The notes: generated by a model not told the origin, from the sequence alone. Positions 45,400-58,757 are shown, numbered from the stretch's first letter. The stretch: 64,000 bases of DNA from Amia ocellicauda (GCF_036373705.1 NC_089858.1:16491749-16555748), one strand, 5' to 3'. Numbers and translations: made by a program.

Positions 45400-46627
45400 T
45401 TGGCAACGAGATAGGGGGGATCAGCAGTTACCATGATATCATTAATTAAACTTGCCACTGTCTTTTCCCCAACTCTCTATATTATATAGACCAGAGTTTG
45501 TTTTGTGTCAATGTATATATATATATATTTTTTTTTTTGCTGGTATTTTACTAGTGTGTTCCCAAAACAGTAATATGTGTAGTACATACAGGTCTCTGTC
45601 TCTCTGTGCTTAGACTATTCTTCAAACTATCAAAACATAGTAATACATATTGAATAATATATTTAGCAAAAAGTACTGTCACTTACAAAGACTTTAAATT
45701 ATGTTTCTAATGATGAACCTAATGCATATATATTTTTGTTTTTTCAAATATAAATCATATTAGGTGCCACTGAGATTTCAGGAGTTCAAGGGGCGAAACA
45801 TTTTTTAAGTATGTATAAGTATGCAGTTCCCTCACAACAGTAGTTATAATATTTTATTATTTCTTACTAAAACATTGATCATATGTATGTGTCAAAAAAC
45901 AAACAGGAAGTTATCTGGCCTGAGGAATACCGACCCACTGCAATAATCAAGTCAAACTAAATGAATAGAATTATTTTGTTCCTCAGCAAGATGGTTGGAC
46001 TGTAGGAGCAGCTGAACAAATTAATGTAAATTATTTTGATGCTAAAACAAACAAATTTCACATTCAGAGTGCCTTCCCATCGCAAGTCACTGTGTATAAT
46101 TAAAGCAGCCTTGCTTTACTACATATATGTTAAATTACTCTTCAAAACTCCACTGCCCCTCCCCAACACCTCTGTCATTCTTGCCCTGAGTGTCCTGTAC
46201 TTTCACAACCCCTCCATAACATGCGATGCCACAATAGAGCATGGTTTTAGGTGGATTTATATGATAGTTCTGGAAACCGAACAAACACCCTTTCTGGATG
46301 ATGGGGTGGGAAAGAGATTATAGGAATTACTGAGTCACTGTCAGTGCAGTATTTGTCTCCACTTGAGGCCATTCCCTCCCCTTTGTCTCCTGTAGTGCTT
46401 TCTGTTTTATCCCATGTGTAGAAAATTAGCTACCCCTCACCCCCTCCCACCCACAGACACAATCCCCCGCACACACAAATGATAACATCACACAAGTCAC
46501 ACACAAGCTGGAAGGCCCAATAATTAAACATTAAACTACCATTCCTGTGGTAATGATAATCTCCAGAAGTTGAAACTTGCAACTACTAAAGTCACAAAGA
46601 TCACTTTCTTTTGGACTTCACAGAACA

Positions 46628-46667
<40 letters not shown>

Positions 46668-47629
46668 ACAACAGCTCTCTGCCATGAAATAGCTGTTAAA
46701 GATTATACAGGATCATGATACAGCAGTAAAAGCTTATCTTCAGCAGCAGTAGTCTTGAAGGCCTCCCCAAGTTTCCACTTGTTTTTATCTACAGTCTCTT
46801 TTCCAGGTAATGTTAGCAAACCTACATATATATTAGGTGCATTTACACTGCCATTTCTAAGCAGGATCAAATGCATGCATACAAATGTAGGGGGATTGGT
46901 TAACCTAGTGCAAAATATGTCACAAGTCTCTCCACTCTCACAGCTGACTTTACTACATACAGAAGAGCCTCTGATAGTGCCAGTGGCAATGCTACCTGGA
47001 TCATATAGCCTCTTGAAAACAGCAGGTCAGTCTGAAAGGTCACCAGACTATTAACCACAGGGATTTCTCCATGTAAAAATGCAGCATGTAGGCTTCGTCC
47101 CTTATCCTCTCTCAACATGTGCCTGTTAGGAAAATGATCACCAGACAGTTTTGAACGTGTTCAGCATAATTACAGATTGCACACCATGACAGTAGAATCC
47201 ACCCACCCGAATCTCCCTGTAGCACTCCGGGGGAACGTGCGTATCGGTTTTGTCACAATGTAAATAATACAGTGTAGCTACCACAGGCTTCCCGATGCAC
47301 AACTGCACAGAGCTGGCATGGCGATATGAGAGAGACCTCCTGACTCTCACAACACATCCACCCTGCGAATGTCATGGAGGATGCCTTGGCCTACAGAACA
47401 CACATAGAAACACACATGCTAATAGCAGCTATACCTGTGCATTTATATGTTGTGTTTGTATACAAGGCCAAGCATGACATAACACTCAACCTACTCTTAC
47501 TTTTCAAACTGCAACCTGTGTTTTCCAATACTGATTCAGCCCTAAGGGTTAAACAAGTTCCCTTAATATCAAGTCAGGTTTATGAAGCCATTGATTAATT
47601 TATACTTCCATGAATAGATAAAGAATGAC
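45400..47629. other. Intergenic DNA between TENT4B and HEATR3
   Basis: About 2.2 kb separates the TENT4B upstream region from the HEATR3 poly(A) site. It is AT-rich with a (TA)n tract at 46631-46664. No coding exon with splice support was seen; open frames near 46.0-46.3 and 46.75-47.05 kb look random. Confidence 0.6.
46631..46664. repeat. (AT)n microsatellite, about 34 bp
   Basis: An alternating AT tract lies in the TENT4B-HEATR3 spacer. Confidence 0.93.
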
Positions 47630-48026
47630 ACTACAGATTATATTAAAGACTTTATTTTGCTCAGTTTTTGCAATAGATGTCTTTCTTCAATGTAGCAATA
47701 TTGCAACCATCCCACTTTTCTCACTTTTTTTAATCATAAAGCAATGCCTTATTTTCTAAAAATCAAAATTAGTTTTTTTTTTTTTTTTTTTAAGAAATAA
47801 AAACAAAACAAACCGAAAACCAAAAATAAAAAACAGTCCAGTACACTTTGCACAGTCTGAATGGATGGGGGAGTAAACCAGAGACCCTCACAGCAACCAT
47901 CAGTCATTTTGGCTGCAGGATCTTTCTCTTCTGTTCAGTCGTACAGATTGCAGTCCCCTTTCCTCACACTCTCTCTCTCCCTCCATTTATATGTCTGTCC
48001 ATGTGCAGTCAGTCCAGCAGCCAGAG
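47630..48026 (-). other. heatr3: HEATR3 3' UTR
   Basis: About 400 nt lie between the HEATR3 TAA and a minus-strand AATAAA at 47656-47651, within AATAAAGTCTTTAAT. A poly-T run (47773-47791; poly-A on the transcript strand) lies inside it. The cleavage site is inferred at about 47.63 kb. Confidence 0.65.
47651..47656 (-). terminator. Poly(A) signal of HEATR3
   Basis: The plus strand TTTATT reads AATAAA on the minus strand, about 370 nt after the HEATR3 stop. It is the first well-placed signal outside A-rich runs. Confidence 0.55.
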
Positions 48027-51000
48027 TTAAGAGCAGTTTTTCTCCAGATACCCTATGAACCTCCGCAGGTTGACCTTGATGTTGTCCAGCACACACAGCT
48101 GGTCTGGGCTATACTTCCCCTTGCCTTCCTTACGCAGCTGCAGAGAGAAAAAGACACGGTCACTGGGCTGAGGATAACCAACGAAACACAGCCAGGCAGG
48201 TGGATGACGGAGGGCTTTACTCAAAGAGATCATGATAGTTTACTGAGCCTTTGCAAAAGGAGGAAGAGGACATGAGCACAATAAAAAACATCTCGTCATA
48301 CAACCCTCCAGTTAGCTTTGTAACTAACAAAAAAAAAAGTGAGTGCGAGAGAGTGTGGGGGAGAGTGGTGCAGTGTGGTAGTTTGCGGCGGCCGTCCTAC
48401 CTTGGCTTTGAAGACCGGCTGCAGGGCTTTGAGTGCAGATAGCAGCTGGATGGTCTTGGCGGCGCGCTCTGCCTCGGCTCCGTCAGCGAACACATCGAAC
48501 AGAGCGTCCAGAGCCTCCCCGCACACCACCAGGCTGGAGTCCTTGGACGCCACCTGCAGCAGGAAGGTCCCGATCATCTGCAGAGTCAAGCACAGCGTAA
48601 GTTATGAAGCAACACTGCCACGTCTGTGAGTGAGAGGGTCTTTCTATAGAAGTCTGACACTCACATGGATCTGAACACTGAAGAAGACTTGCTTTACCTT
48701 GATGTGCCTGATGCTTTTGTAGAAGCTTTTTCTGACTCTGGTGTACTTCTACGCTTTCAAGTTTCTATCTGAAAATGGCTGCAAATAAACTCACAGCCCA
48801 CAGTGCAATTGTGGGTTTAGTGATAAAATGGTCTTATATAGAATATATTTACACTACAGAGTACAATGGTAATGTGGGGACAGTAGAGTGGGAACGGGAG
48901 TGCGGTTGGCTGTGTGGGGACAGTACCTGAAGGCTGTTGGCCGTGTCCTGCTCTTTGGCCAGAGTGCTGCCTGTGATGCCCAGGATGGCCAGAGCATTGA
49001 CCCTCACACTGACCGTCTGACACTGTGCCGCCACCTCACTCAGGCTCATCAGCTGCTGGGGGCTCATGCACTGCAGGAAACACGCACACGCACACATAAG
49101 AAAAATGGAGCCTTTGTCATGCAGAAGAGGATTTCACAAAATAAAATGAAATGATTGACCTACTACTAGACTTCATAAACACAACATAAACAAGACAGAA
49201 ACAAAACACACATACATACATACATACATACATACACACACATACATATATATATGTTTGTGTGTTGTGTGTGTGTGTGTGTTTTGTCACTAGAGGGAAA
49301 TAGGGTTTACTTCTGGAGGGGGTAATGGAGAGGGGAGGGGGTGTCTCACCTGTGGGATATTTTTGGAGGCCATGATCTGTAACAGAGACCTCAGGGCGCT
49401 GGTGATCGCCTCCAGGAACTCGTCTTGTTTGGGGATCTCTGAGCAGAGCAAGGAGACAGAGGTTAATACTCGCGTGGGACAACACCTAGCACAAAACAGA
49501 GTGAGCACAAACCTAGCAGTGTCTAGTAGCTGTTGTTGATACAACGGGCGAGGAGGTGCTGTGAGGAGAAATGCACTAAGCTTGGGAGCTCAACAAACGA
49601 TCCTCACCGCTCCACATAGCAACAGTCGCTGGCTGTCTTTGCCTGCTTTGGAAACCTCCAGCCTTTAAACATGTCTGAATGGATCAGAGCCCTTCACGCT
49701 GTTGATCATTTACACCAGCAATGTACCTTTCCATTTCCATTTTACCATTTCCCTACACCTGCCAGCACCACCTGGCCTCTCACCTGCTGTGCTGAAGACC
49801 AGTTTAGAGAGGTGTTCCGCCAGCGCCTGCAGGGCAGTGACCCCCCCCAGAGACTCTACCTCCATGACGGACAGCATGTTGTGCAGGCAGGTGAGCGCCC
49901 GGCACTGCACCCGCTGCATCCTGGGAAACAGGAAGACACGGTCAACACAGGCACTTTCACACCACACCACACCCAGACCCCACCTCACCCTGTCTCTGGA
50001 ACACATCACTGCTGCAGCTTTTTTACTACGCTCTGCAATACTTACACTTTAAACCTTGTGCAGTGTCACTAGCCTACTGCAGTAAAACTGCTGCCTTGAA
50101 GGCAAGGATCTTCACGCTGGACCCAGCTGGCTCAGGGAGACGGCTCCACTATAAAGCTCTGAACACTAGCTCATTTCCTTTATTTTTGCACTGGGCTTTT
50201 TCGTGACCTCCAACCAGCAGTGATCAAACAAACACCTGTAATATGAAATGTAAGGCAGGGCTAGAAATAAAATATTCTACGTTAAATATTACATATACTA
50301 CTACGATTCATTTGTTTATGTGAGGGTTTATTTAATTCGAAAGGTAGGAGGGTGTGTTAAGCTAATAATAATTAAAAAAAATAATACATTATATATTTAG
50401 ATCCACTCGAGCAATACAATTTTATTGATTTCACATTCCTTAAGGTTGTTTATGCTCTAGAGCAACGGCAGGTCAGGTGGGATTCCCCGAACAAAACAAA
50501 CAATAACATCTACAACCCTGCCCTCTGTGACAGCACGAACCACAGAGGGAGGCGGACAGTAAAATTCATCCCTTACTTCTTCACCAGGCCCTTCCAGGCC
50601 GGGTTCTTGTTACAGGCCTCCACTGCAGCACTGCTGGGGAATTCGGTCTTCTTCAGAACCTACAACACAGATATTCACTTTAGAACCTGAGGTCCGGCCC
50701 AGCTTGCCCCACTTTAGGAGGGACACCCTCTGTGCCTCAGGAGAGTGAAGTAAAGGAGACTTAGAAAGAGGTAGAGATAGAGACATGGAGGCTGTGGTGA
50801 CAGAGAGAGAGGGAGGGACACGGGGAGATAGAGTGAAGCCAGTGAGGGTGAGAGGAGGAAGATGTGGGTGAGTGATGCCAGGTGTAAGAATGAAGGAGGC
50901 AGGAAGAGGTGGAGGACGACGGGGGGGAAGAGAGAGAGAGAGAGTACCATGGACACAGTACCTTCTCAGGGACACTGTGGTTGAGCAGGGCGTTGTGCAC

Positions 51001-54000
51001 CTCCGCAGACATACACAGTGGGGACAGCAGCTGATTGGATGACTCGGAAACGCCATCGGTACAGAGGTCACTTTCATCACTGCTGGACTGCTCCTCCCAC
51101 TCGTCATCAGACGGGTCTAAACAAACACACACACACACACACACGTGCACAAATGCAGTCACACACAGATACACACAACAGAAAGTACATTAATATAAAT
51201 ATTAACATTAAACCATCAGTGTTGACTCGAGACAATGAATCAGGCAAGCGATTTTTCTGCAATAGCATCACTATCAGCCTTCTCCTGTCCCAGTGTCTCT
51301 CAGTGTCCCATCTCTCTCACTGTCAGTGTCTCTCACTGTCGGTCTCTCTCAGTGTCCCCAGTTCAACACGTCCCCTATCGTACCGTCAGAGCAACACATG
51401 TTGACGATGATCTCCAGTGAGGTCTGCTGGGCCGACAGCAGTGCAGAGGCCTCCCTCAGCTCCTCGTTCTCCACCTGCACATGTCAAAAACACACAACCA
51501 TAAGTGTGGCGTCAAATGTACCGTACCTGCAGCCTGCTAGAATCAAAACTGGAGCTACATCACAGGTACAGTCAAACAAAACACACAGCACTTGAACTGA
51601 GCACAGTTTGGGAGAAAAATAAATAACTAAACAGTAACACAAAAACTGTCTTTACAGCAGGCTTGGACTTTGGATCGGCGACACTGGATATAAATAGGCA
51701 ACGCAGAGAGCTCTCCGAAATGTCACCAGGAATTAAAGATGATCACATTCAGAGCAGCTTAAAGGCACTGCGCCACCCGGCCGGGGTCGTGGCTACCCTG
51801 GAGAGACACACAGCGGCCGAGGGCTGCTCTGGGGCTGCAGTGTGTGAACGTGAGTGTGTCAGGCCTCCCGCCCTCTGCTGAACACAGCGCATTTGTGGCC
51901 AGGCTCTGCCTCCCAACCCTCAGGGGTCGGTGTGAGGCTAGAGGGCATCCTCCACCACCCCAGTCCTGCTTCAACACAGCCTTCTGTGATACTGCGAGAC
52001 ACCAGTGGACCCAGGTTCGAGGTGAGTAGGAGGAATTGGGGAGAAATTGTCTCCCTGGAAGACTACTGGGAATAATTGTGTTCCCATTGCCCTTGAAAGC
52101 ATGGCAGAGTGGTGGCACTGTTTTTACCCAATTAAATCGTATTCAGTACAGCGGCCTTCATAGCAACTTGCCCCAGAACGACACAACGACAAAGAACAAC
52201 AAAAAGCCAATAGGCAAGGATAAGAGAAAAGCTCCTGTAGGATGTCAAAGACTATTAATGGAGGCACTGGCTTAAGGCCTATGCCTAGTGGCTGCCTCCC
52301 TTCCAGGCCAAAACAAACAAACAAACAACTCCTGTCCCAGACTGCACCGCACAGCCTGGCAGAACTTACTGGCAGCAGGTCGGAGAGGTCATCACTCCTC
52401 ATGGGCACGTTCCCATTTCTCAAACCCTTCTCCTCCTCCTCCATCTCCTCCACCACCACCTGCTCCCCTGCCACAGTGCCGTCCACCGCCTCAGTCCTCT
52501 GCCTGGCCTCAGCCTCCTGCAGCTCAATGATGACTTGGCCCGAGTCAAGCTCCAGACTGGCGGTCAGGGTGGCGATCAGGGCATTCAGGGTCTGTGCCTG
52601 CTGCCCAGAGGGGAGGGCCCCCTTCAGGTTCCACACTGAACCTGCAGGGGGGAGAAGGGGGAATTAAAAAACGAGACCAAGACGGAGAGAGAGCTTCAGA
52701 TTGACAGTCAGGCAGATGGAAAATCACGAGAGAGAGATTAAGAGAGACAGAAACAGTGAAATGAGAGAGTGATACAGAGAGAGCATGAGACAGAGGGAGT
52801 AAGGAGAGACAGAGATTGTGATGGACAGTGTGAGACACAGAGAGTAAAAAAAGAGAGAAAGAAGGGACAGGACTGACAGATAAGACACAGAGAGAGAGGT
52901 GCCATGGGCTGACCTGCGATCAGTATCCTCAGCAGCGTGTGCGAGAGGGAGGGCTGTGAGGACAGCAGCACAGACTCCAGCCCCTGCAACATGGCCGGCG
53001 TCACGGCCCCCAGCAGCTCCGCGTTGTCCTCGGTCACCGTTTGCAGGCAGTGTGCTGGACACACAGGGGAGCAAACACAATCTTACACACAGCAGGCAGC
53101 TAGTCACTCCTCTCCAGCTTCCCGCTGTGCAAAACTCAGATGGGAATACGGCCACTAACGCGGAGCGGTCCGATCCGTTTTAGGCCCAGTCTAGATGTAG
53201 GCCTGTGTGTATGATCCAGCATCAGGCGGCTGGACATCCTTTGGCACCAGCAACACCCGTAAACAGCCCCCTCTTCCCCACATCCTGCCCCTTCTACGTC
53301 CCCCTTTTCTCTCCGTATGAATGTAGTGCCCGTGTCTGGCGCAGCAGGGGAAGCCGAGCAGGAAGTGAAGACTCACCCGCAGACACGGCCAGCTCTGTGT
53401 GTTGGGGGTGTCTCTGCAGACACAGCATCAGCAACTCCAGCAGCCCCTGCTTATTGAATACAGACAGTGCCAGGCTGCTGCTCTCACTGCGAGGGACAGA
53501 GGAACACATACATAAGCATGTAAACAAGTCACAGACACAATGACAAACAAAGACACGCACAGACAGGTTAGAGAAGGAGGAAAAACAAAAATCAGAGCAC
53601 AGTAATAACAACGGCCTTTCGCACCTGCAGTTACACCTACGAATCGAGATTTTGGCTCTTTGATTTGCATGATATAGTTTCCTCACGTTTCAGAATGGCC
53701 TAGTTAGTTTATTGTTTATGCTGTGAGTACAGAACTGGTTCTTCTTCTATTCTTCAGAAAAATAAACTGAAACCTTGCTGTCAGTGACACACGGCTATGG
53801 ATCAGAGAGTTCCACTCAGCCGCAGTGCATTCCGAGGAGAGGGTTCTACTTCTATTGAGGGCAGGGCGCCGAGGGCCGAAGTCTTCCTCACTCACCACAG
53901 GTTCCACAGCAGGTTCACTGCCTCATTGGCAATGTCCTCCACACACTTCCTCTGGGTTTTATTAGACGTGGGTGAGGGAGTGGTGCTGGAGTCAAACGCG

Positions 54001-54115
54001 GTGCAGCACTGCAGGGGAAGGTCAGTCAGTGTGAATAAATATTCAGAGCGGAACCCCAAAAAAGAAAAATTACATCATCTATATCTCCCCTGGTCACACC
54101 ATCTCTGTGCTTCCT

Positions 54116-54159
<44 letters not shown>

Positions 54160-56131
54160 GAAACCCCTAGAGCTCCACATTTTCCCCCATCCTTTCTTCC
54201 AGTCTTCCCTCTACTCCTCTGTCCCAGCCCTCTATTCTCACTGCCTACTCCCCAGCTGCCCTGCTCCTTTCTGTCCCCCTCTCCCTGCGCAGTGACAGCT
54301 CCCTCACCTCTCGCAGCAGGGCGGTCAGGGGCGTCAGGATGTCTTGCTTCACCATGTCTTCACACACGTCGTACCCGCCACACGCACTCAGGTTTCTACA
54401 GCAACGAAACATGGCCGTCACAGCAAGAACAGGGGCATGGGGCACTCACATATATATGATTGATTGACTAAATTGTTAAAGTATCATTCAACGAGCTTTG
54501 TGATTATGTGTGAGTGAGTGAGTGTTTGTGAGCGTGTGTGCGTGTTGTGTGTGTGTGTGAGGTGCCTGACCTGAGCGCCCCGGTGGCAGTTTCCCTCACA
54601 GCCAGGCTGCGGTCCAGCAGCAGGGGGCCGAGGCAGCGCACAGCGTCGCGCTGCAGGAACGCCGGGATGGTCTGACTCTGCTGCACCATCCGAGAGATAC
54701 TGGCACAAGCGCACTCTCGCACATCAGGGCTGGGGCTCTGCAGCTGCAACAGCACGGCAACAAACAGTCACACACGGAGCACAACCATCACGCATTACAC
54801 TAACACAACACATCACAGCTCTGACACCCGTGACACACCGCACCAATGCAACACAGCCCTCCACTGGCTCCCGATACTGGCACTCATTCAGTTTAAGACA
54901 CTGACCCTAATCTACCGCTGTCTCGACCACACTGCAAAAAGTTACCTGCAGACCCTCATCTCCCCATACATCCCCTCCAGACCACTGCACTCTTCCGGTG
55001 CCAGAAGACTAACCCTACCTCCTCTCCACTCCCCTTCCTCCAGAGCCGCTCCTTCTCATCCCCTAAGTGGTGGAACGACCTGCCCACCGAAGTCAAAACA
55101 GCACAGTCCCTGACCTCCTTCTGGTGCTTACTCAAGACGCATCTTTTCAGACCCTACTTGTAATTTAGTCATTCATTCTCCTGTAAGATTGCACTTATAC
55201 AATGTTTTGACATACTCTTGCCTTTTCATTAATAGCACTTGTATTGTTTATTTTAATATCCCCTACGCTCCCTTTCCCTTAGCTCTTAACTTTGACTTAA
55301 CATCTTGTCTGCACTTATCAGCTTTTTCATTCTAGGATGCAAGACCTCATATATTGTTTACTGTATATCTCGTATACACCTGTGTAAACTGAATTTGTAA
55401 AATGTATTATGCCTGTATTATTGCACTTTGTACTGCGCTTACATTTTGTAAGTCGCCCTGGACAAGGGCACCTGCTAATAAATAAATAATACAACACTGG
55501 CACAGCACTGACACCTGTCACACCCTTAGCACCAACACAACAAAGAGACACACTCACAGTGCTGACAACTGTCACTGTGCTGCACACCACACAGTGAGGT
55601 TAGTGTTTACAGTGGAGGTAAGCGTGTGTTATGAGCTGGGCTGGGAAAAAACTAAATAGCTGCACTACACTGATTGGACTTCTGGATGCTGGCAGTTGCC
55701 AAGAGAAGTGTTCAATAACAACAGAAATAAGGCTTTCATTGGGTGGCATCCTACATAACATCTTGCCAAGTTCCTGAAGTAAGGCGCAACACCTAATGAT
55801 GTCAGTGCCAGGGCGATGCAGAGTGACAATGTCCACGACAGTCCGCCTCGGACCCGGTGTAACCCTGCACCTCTGCTGCACTGAGGCAGAGCCTTATACG
55901 GAAAGTGAAACACACAGGACCCGACTCGGTCCCTGTAATGTCCTCTACCCGGACAACACGCTTCACTCGGCCGGTAGTGTACAGGCCACCATCTCTTACC
56001 TTCTCCAGCAGCTCGCCGGCCGGAGAGTCCACTTCTCCGTCCTCGTCGGCCTCTCTCGGGGAGACAGGGACGGGGAGCCCGGTCGTACCGAAAGCCGGCC
56101 GCTTGAACTTCTTATTCTTGCTTTTTCCCAT
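48027..56131 (-). CDS. heatr3: HEATR3 (Syo1-like), HEAT-repeat ribosomal-protein import adaptor, complete, 15 coding exons
   Basis: The protein binds RPL5/RPL11 and brings the 5S RNP proteins to the nucleus for 60S subunit assembly; HEATR3 loss is linked to Diamond-Blackfan anaemia in people. Coding exons on the minus strand: 56000-56131, 54571-54743, 54308-54395, 53896-54008, 53377-53486, 52914-53054, 52370-52641, 51384-51474, 50962-51116, 50577-50659, 49784-49920, 49350-49438, 48927-49070, 48401-48577, 48027-48137. All are in frame with GT-AG ends, giving 2016 nt (671 aa plus TAA; human about 680). The N-terminus [12 protein letters not shown] is basic and NLS-like. Helical repeat blocks follow ([37 protein letters not shown]). 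An acidic, probably disordered loop spans about 310-390 ([25 protein letters not shown]). The C-terminus [20 protein letters not shown] is a strong orthologue signature. Confidence 0.97.
49203..49283. repeat. (CATA)n and (TG)n compound microsatellite in HEATR3 intron 12
   Basis: About eight CATA units pass into TATATA and then a TG-rich run, directly upstream of exon 13 in plus-strand coordinates. Confidence 0.88.
54120..54157. repeat. (CT)n microsatellite, about 38 bp, in HEATR3 intron 3
   Basis: A perfect CT tract lies between exons 3 and 4. On the transcript strand it reads (AG)n. Confidence 0.95.
54845..55495 (+). mobile_element. L2-type LINE 3' end, truncated
   Basis: The plus strand reads the C-terminal part of an L2/CR1-clade reverse transcriptase polyprotein: [20 protein letters not shown], then [12 protein letters not shown], then after one frameshift [19 protein letters not shown] and [10 protein letters not shown] followed by TAA. 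The untranslated tail ends in GTAAGTCGCCCTGGACAAGG and (TAAA)n, the usual L2 3' terminus. Only the last ~650 bp are present, as expected for 5' truncation. It lies antisense in HEATR3 intron 1. Confidence 0.9.
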
Positions 56132-56450
56132 TGCCTGCTGGCCCCAAGATGGGATACGTGAATCTTAACTTTGTTAATACACACAGAGTCTCCGTCTCAC
56201 GCCGTGTCTCTGAGCCTGCGCCCGGCCATGTGCGCACACAGCGGCCGCCAGTCTGACGAGGCACGTACACGCTGACGCCGTCTGACGCTGACGCATTCTC
56301 GTAGCGCAGATTGCCGCAGTTCTACGCAGATCTGCAGGATTCCACCGATCCCATTGGCGGGGGAACGCAGATCTGCGCAAATCTGAGTTACAAGAACCCG
56401 ACCAGGACACAGAAGAGTGTGGGCTGTGTAGAGGCACCCAGAGGCAAAGC
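56132..56450 (-). promoter_or_regulatory. heatr3: HEATR3 promoter region
   Basis: GC-rich, CpG-containing sequence lies just upstream of the HEATR3 ATG. It holds an inverted CCAAT box (ATTGG 56353-56357) between two copies of the palindrome GCAGATCTGC (56326-56335 and 56367-56376), plus three TGACG half-sites at about 56271-56292. The transcription start is not visible directly. Confidence 0.5.
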
Positions 56451-56459
56451 GTCCGGAGT

Positions 56460-58224
56460 ATGATGTTCGTCGTGTATGAGAAGGAAGAGAAAAGAGGGCT
56501 CGTTTGCGTTTAAACCTCTTCATGCGATGCAGGGCAGCAGACAACGGCGAAACTTCATTCTCGTGATATTAAATCATTAACTATGTTTTATGTTGTATGT
56601 AATATTATTGAAAACAGATGCGCAGAGTATCGTCCTGTTCATCAGCAGGAGGGTTCTGTGTGCATGCTAATATTCAGCTTCTGAAAACATTTTATTTTCT
56701 GCAGCAATTTGGTGCTCTGTCATATATTTTTTGGTTCTTAGAATATTGTATTTCATTCTTGTCCTTATGGTATTTTACTCTTATTTATGGATTGATCTAT
56801 TGTAGTTCATTTCTTGTATCCTTTGTGTATTGCTAAATAAAAGTGATTAAGTATGCAATACGTACAAGTGAACTAAAGTGTTCTTCTATTGCACTCACCT
56901 GGACGTCTTTTTCCCACGGGGTGCAAAGATGCACATGCATTTATACGTATACATTTATAGCTCTGTAAATGCATAATTGAAACATCATTTTTACAATTGT
57001 AGAAAACATAGTTGCGACATCATAGTGTAGCACACCTCAGCACACTATTTTACAATAGTATATTACAGTGCAATACAGTGTATTGCAGTGCAGTGTATCA
57101 CAGTGCAAGTTTATCATAATACAATAAATTAGGGCAACAGACTGGGCAGTAACCAATTCTATATGGATAGAATAATGTAATGAAATATAACAATTGGCCA
57201 AAACTTACAACTGACTATGCAACAGCATGGGTGCATTTGGCTCCCCTATAACAGGATCGACAGGGCTGAGAAAACCACACCAACTTCATATACAGCAAAC
57301 TGAACTGTACTCTGCCAGGTATCTAATGCGATTTAATGCTTAACAAAAAATATTTGCATACACTCACAAGTGATTACTGTTGACTGATTACATTCACAAA
57401 AGCAATTATTTAATCTGTCACTTCCATCAAAGTATGTCTGTGGTGGTACTGCTAATATTTGTAGGCCTAATTCCCCTACCTGTAGCACAAGTATCTCACC
57501 CTCCAGTTGTGTCTCATCTATATCTATATGCATGGGGGAAAGTTTCCTGCAAACTCTAGAGATTTTGTAATGCAGTGCTTCCAGTCTCATATATCCCAAA
57601 ATATACAATAAATTAAATATTAGAAAGGAAGTCTTAGGAAGGCTTGTTTTGTTGGTGAAAATATAGTTTAAATGTGAATGTAGCAGTATAGGGGGTTAAG
57701 CAGCAGTCACAACACACATTATACAAAACAACACCTTTTAAAATTAATACCGCATTTATTGCAAGAGATTTGGGAAACAAAATAAATGAATTGAGATTAA
57801 AAAAAAAAACATCTGCTAAGATTGCACTGTCCAAAATCAAAATGTTTAGTTATTTGCCAGAGTACATACCACTGTAGAAGTACCAAAACAATGAAAAACA
57901 AACATATGACAGAGTTCTTCTAATCTTAAGAATGATGAAATTCTGATATGCAACTAAGATATGAGAATCTGAAATATGACATTCAAGAAGATAAACAAAA
58001 ATGAACTCATTTCCAGATCACTTTACAAGGTCTGTTTAAATTTCACCTTCAACAAACAGCTTTGACTGATCATCGGGCAGCAATGCTTGGGTATGCGTCA
58101 CCCTGACAGAGAGTACATATCATCAGCACTGTTTGAATTAATTTAATCAAAATTTAAAATATTAACCCACATATAATTTCTTACAGTGCAGAAATACCAT
58201 GAAGTCAGTTTTTTTTTTTTTTTT
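56460..58224. other. Intergenic DNA between HEATR3 and CNEP1R1
   Basis: AT-rich spacer of about 1.8 kb with no supported gene. The open frames seen (for example near 56.6-56.8 and 57.3-57.6 kb) are composed of hydrophobic or random residues without splice support. Confidence 0.6.
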
Positions 58225-58242
58225 AAAGGATCTCATACTGAT

Positions 58243-58248
58243 TTTATT
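58243..58248 (-). terminator. Candidate poly(A) signal of CNEP1R1
   Basis: The plus strand TTTATT reads AATAAA on the minus strand, about 1.18 kb past the CNEP1R1 stop. A genomic A-run follows 15-30 nt downstream on the transcript strand, which could confuse oligo-dT cDNA ends. Confidence 0.4.
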
Positions 58249-58550
58249 CCTTTACTTAAATATTAATAAACAAATACAATAATAATAAAATGGCATACAG
58301 GCTTCACAGAAATGCCATAGTTCAAATTACCAATAGTGTCCTCAGTGTCAAAACAGTGCTCGATTATTTAACTAATCAACAACAAGCCCCTTTTAAACAC
58401 TGACTTTTAAGCCTGTCGGGCTGCTATGAGAACACGCAGAAAGGTCACTGTGACCGTAAGACTCAGCTGGCACACGGCAACATGTGTCATGTGGTCACAG
58501 ACACAAACAGAATCTAGATCTCATCACTGGGTTCAAAGACATTTCCGTAC

Positions 58551-58581
<31 letters not shown>

Positions 58582-58586
58582 GCACA

Positions 58587-58620
<34 letters not shown>
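58551..58620. repeat. (CA)n microsatellite, about 70 bp, slightly interrupted
   Basis: CA dinucleotides run with a small CGCACACGCACATA interruption in the middle, inside the probable CNEP1R1 3' UTR. Confidence 0.95.
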
Positions 58621-58624
<4 letters not shown>

Positions 58625-58719
58625 CAAAATTAAAATATACAGGTGAAAAAGGATGACATTCACAACCAAATGAGACAGTGGCTGTGGCAGGAAAATAGCA
58701 AGCATTTGCAAAGTCTGCA

Positions 58720-58723
<4 letters not shown>

Positions 58724-58752
<29 letters not shown>
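58724..58752. repeat. (AT)n microsatellite, about 29 bp
   Basis: A short alternating AT tract lies about 100 bp to the right of the CA repeat, in the probable CNEP1R1 3' UTR. Confidence 0.9.

Positions 58753-58757
<5 letters not shown>

Larger units (their letters stand above)
48138..54307 (-). other. heatr3: HEATR3 introns 3-14
   Basis: These twelve introns are all under 0.9 kb. The largest are 51475-52369 and 49921-50576. Simple repeats inside include (CATA)n/(TG)n at about 49203-49283, (AG)n near 50930-50945, (CA)n at about 51121-51144 and (CT)n at 54120-54157. No nested gene was seen. Confidence 0.8.

Noticed and set aside
53797..54459. 220-residue plus-strand open frame
   Set aside because: It runs through a (CT)n repeat and is the antisense of HEATR3 exons 3 and 4.
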